From Rhizobium etli CFN 42 (GTDB lineage Bacteria > Pseudomonadota > Alphaproteobacteria > Rhizobiales > Rhizobiaceae): a stretch of 64,000 nucleotides of DNA. Both the position numbers and the translations under genes were made by a program. Location: positions 871,001-935,000 of the forward strand of contig NC_007761.1 of the NCBI RefSeq assembly GCF_000092045.1, read 5' to 3'. A model generated the notes under the pieces. It saw nothing but the letters and a program-made list of their open reading frames with translations, did no database searches and was not told where the DNA came from. This document shows positions 63,096 to 64,000 of this stretch, piece after piece; within the stretch, counting starts at the first letter, position 1, and each line of letters begins with the position of its first letter.

Positions 63096-64000
63096 ATGGC
63101 CGCAGACCTCCGTTTTCTCGCAGCCCGCATTGCGGCCGAAATCAATGCCCGGCCGGATCAGGCCAAAGCCGCGATCGAACTGCTCGACGAAGGCGCAACC
63201 GTGCCCTTCATCGCACGCTACCGCAAGGAGGTGACGGGCGGGCTTGACGATACGCAGTTGCGCGATCTCGCCGAGCGGCTGGTCTATCTGCGCGAACTCG
63301 AAGCCCGGCGGGCCACGATCGTCGAATCGATCAGAAGCCAGGGCAAGATGACCGACGAGCTGATGGCCAAGGTGGCCGGCGCCGAGACCAAGGCCGAGCT
63401 CGAGGATCTCTATCTGCCCTATAAGCCAAAGCGCCGCACCCGCGCCGAAATCGCCCGCGAACGCGGCCTCGGCCCCCTTGCCGAGGCGATCCTTGCTGAC
63501 CGCGGCCAGGAACCGGCGGCGCTCGCCGAGGGCTTCGTCACCGCTGATGTGCCCGATGTGAAGACGGCGCTCGAAGGCGCGCGCGACATCATCGCCGAAG
63601 GCATTGCCGAAAATGCCGATCTGCTCGGCAGGCTGCGCGCCCATATGCGCCAGGCATCGCTGCTGAAGGCCAAGGTCGTCGACGGCAAGCAGGCGGCAGG
63701 CGAGAAGTTTTCCGACTATTTCGACCATTCCGAACGCTGGGCGACGGCGCCCGGCCACCGCGCGCTCGCCATGCTGCGCGGCTGGAACGAGGAGGTGCTG
63801 ACGCTGACGATCGAGGCCGATGCCGAGACCGCTTCGCCGAACAAGCCGGTCGAGCGCATGATCGCCGCGGCCTATGAGATCGGTGCAAGCCGTCCCGGCG
63901 ACCGCTGGCTGATGGAGGTCGCCAGCTGGACCTGGCGCGTCAAGCTTTCCATGTCGCTGTCGCTCGACCTGATGCGGGAGCTGCGTGAAAGGGCCGAAGA
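63096..64000 (+). CDS. tex: Tex-family RNA-binding protein (N-terminal part)
   Basis: The first 301 residues of a Tex protein, cut by the window end. The N-terminal helical domain shows ELLDEGATVPFIARYRKEVT and the LYLPYKPKRRTRAEIARERG stretch that is diagnostic of Tex. The YqgF-like and S1 RNA-binding domains are not in the window. Tex proteins act in transcription in many bacteria. The ATG at 63096 is chosen because it opens the conserved N-terminal domain. It is divergent from glyS. Confidence 0.92.
   Translation, partial: MAADLRFLAARIAAEINARPDQAKAAIELLDEGATVPFIARYRKEVTGGLDDTQLRDLAERLVYLRELEARRATIVESIRSQGKMTDELMAKVAGAETKAELEDLYLPYKPKRRTRAEIARERGLGPLAEAILADRGQEPAALAEGFVTADVPDVKTALEGARDIIAEGIAENADLLGRLRAHMRQASLLKAKVVDGKQAAGEKFSDYFDHSERWATAPGHRALAMLRGWNEEVLTLTIEADAETASPNKPVERMIAAAYEIGASRPGDRWLMEVASWTWRVKLSMSLSLDLMRELRERAE

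Overview
The window is 64 kb of GC-rich chromosomal DNA from a Rhizobium-type alphaproteobacterium. The evidence is the gene content (DUF4170-waaA-lpxK lipid A block, F0 ATP synthase genes with separate b' and b subunits and no F1 genes, DUF2093, DUF2007, Cys-free Mrp) together with rhizobial intergenic palindromes and mosaic repeats between genes. The species cannot be fixed from sequence alone; R. leguminosarum/R. etli relatives are the most natural guess. I see no phage, transposase, integrase, CRISPR array, rRNA or tRNA gene, and the layout reads as ordinary core chromosome.

Layout: 0.2-8 kb, translation and RNA modification (ileS, a lipoprotein, tadA, an RluB-type pseudouridine synthase, rsmD) and a patatin-like lipase. 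7.8-10.6 kb, minus-strand EVE and VOC proteins and a KefB/C-type antiporter. 10.7-16.8 kb, tldE/pmbA, a cysQ-like phosphatase, DUF4170, waaA, a HAD phosphatase and lpxK, followed by minus-strand mutL and DUF2093. 18.9-22.2 kb, two signalling proteins: PAS-PAS-REC-REC without a kinase, and GGDEF-EAL with a degenerate cyclase. 23.1-27.3 kb, a sugar-acid catabolic operon (SDR dehydrogenase, dgoK, dgoA, SMP-30 lactonase) with a divergent IclR regulator and a readable promoter and operator. 27.5-33.4 kb, a LuxR-type regulator, a near-consensus sigma-54 promoter, mrp, corA and kup. 33.6-37.8 kb, a SleB-type hydrolase and the F0 operon atpI-B-E-b'-b with promoter and terminator. 38.2-41.6 kb, rnhB, a radical SAM protein, a short glycosyltransferase-like protein and a small secreted protein. 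41.7-46.1 kb, the minus-strand run polyprenyl synthase - TPR protein - ispE - moaB. 46.2-49.9 kb, DUF2007, a TrmN6-like methyltransferase, mntH, an SppA-type peptidase and a small membrane protein. 50.2-57.6 kb, glyQ, a P-loop protein, lemA, aroA, a DUF2207 protein, purD and a small exported protein. 57.6-64 kb, a hairpin-rich intergenic region, an MCP, DUF523, glyS on the opposite strand from glyQ, and the start of tex.

No convincing new multi-gene system is visible. The leads most worth checking are: (i) the sigma-54 promoter that could drive a small ORF and mrp; (ii) an apparent small RNA at about 57.64-57.78 kb made of consecutive perfect hairpins ending in a terminator-like stem; (iii) the dgo-type operon control region, where the sequence argues for a GTG start downstream of a perfect palindrome; (iv) an Mrp protein with no cysteine at all; (v) separation and opposite orientation of glyQ and glyS, and aroA lying between lemA and the DUF2207 gene; (vi) palindromic sites between mntH and sppA.
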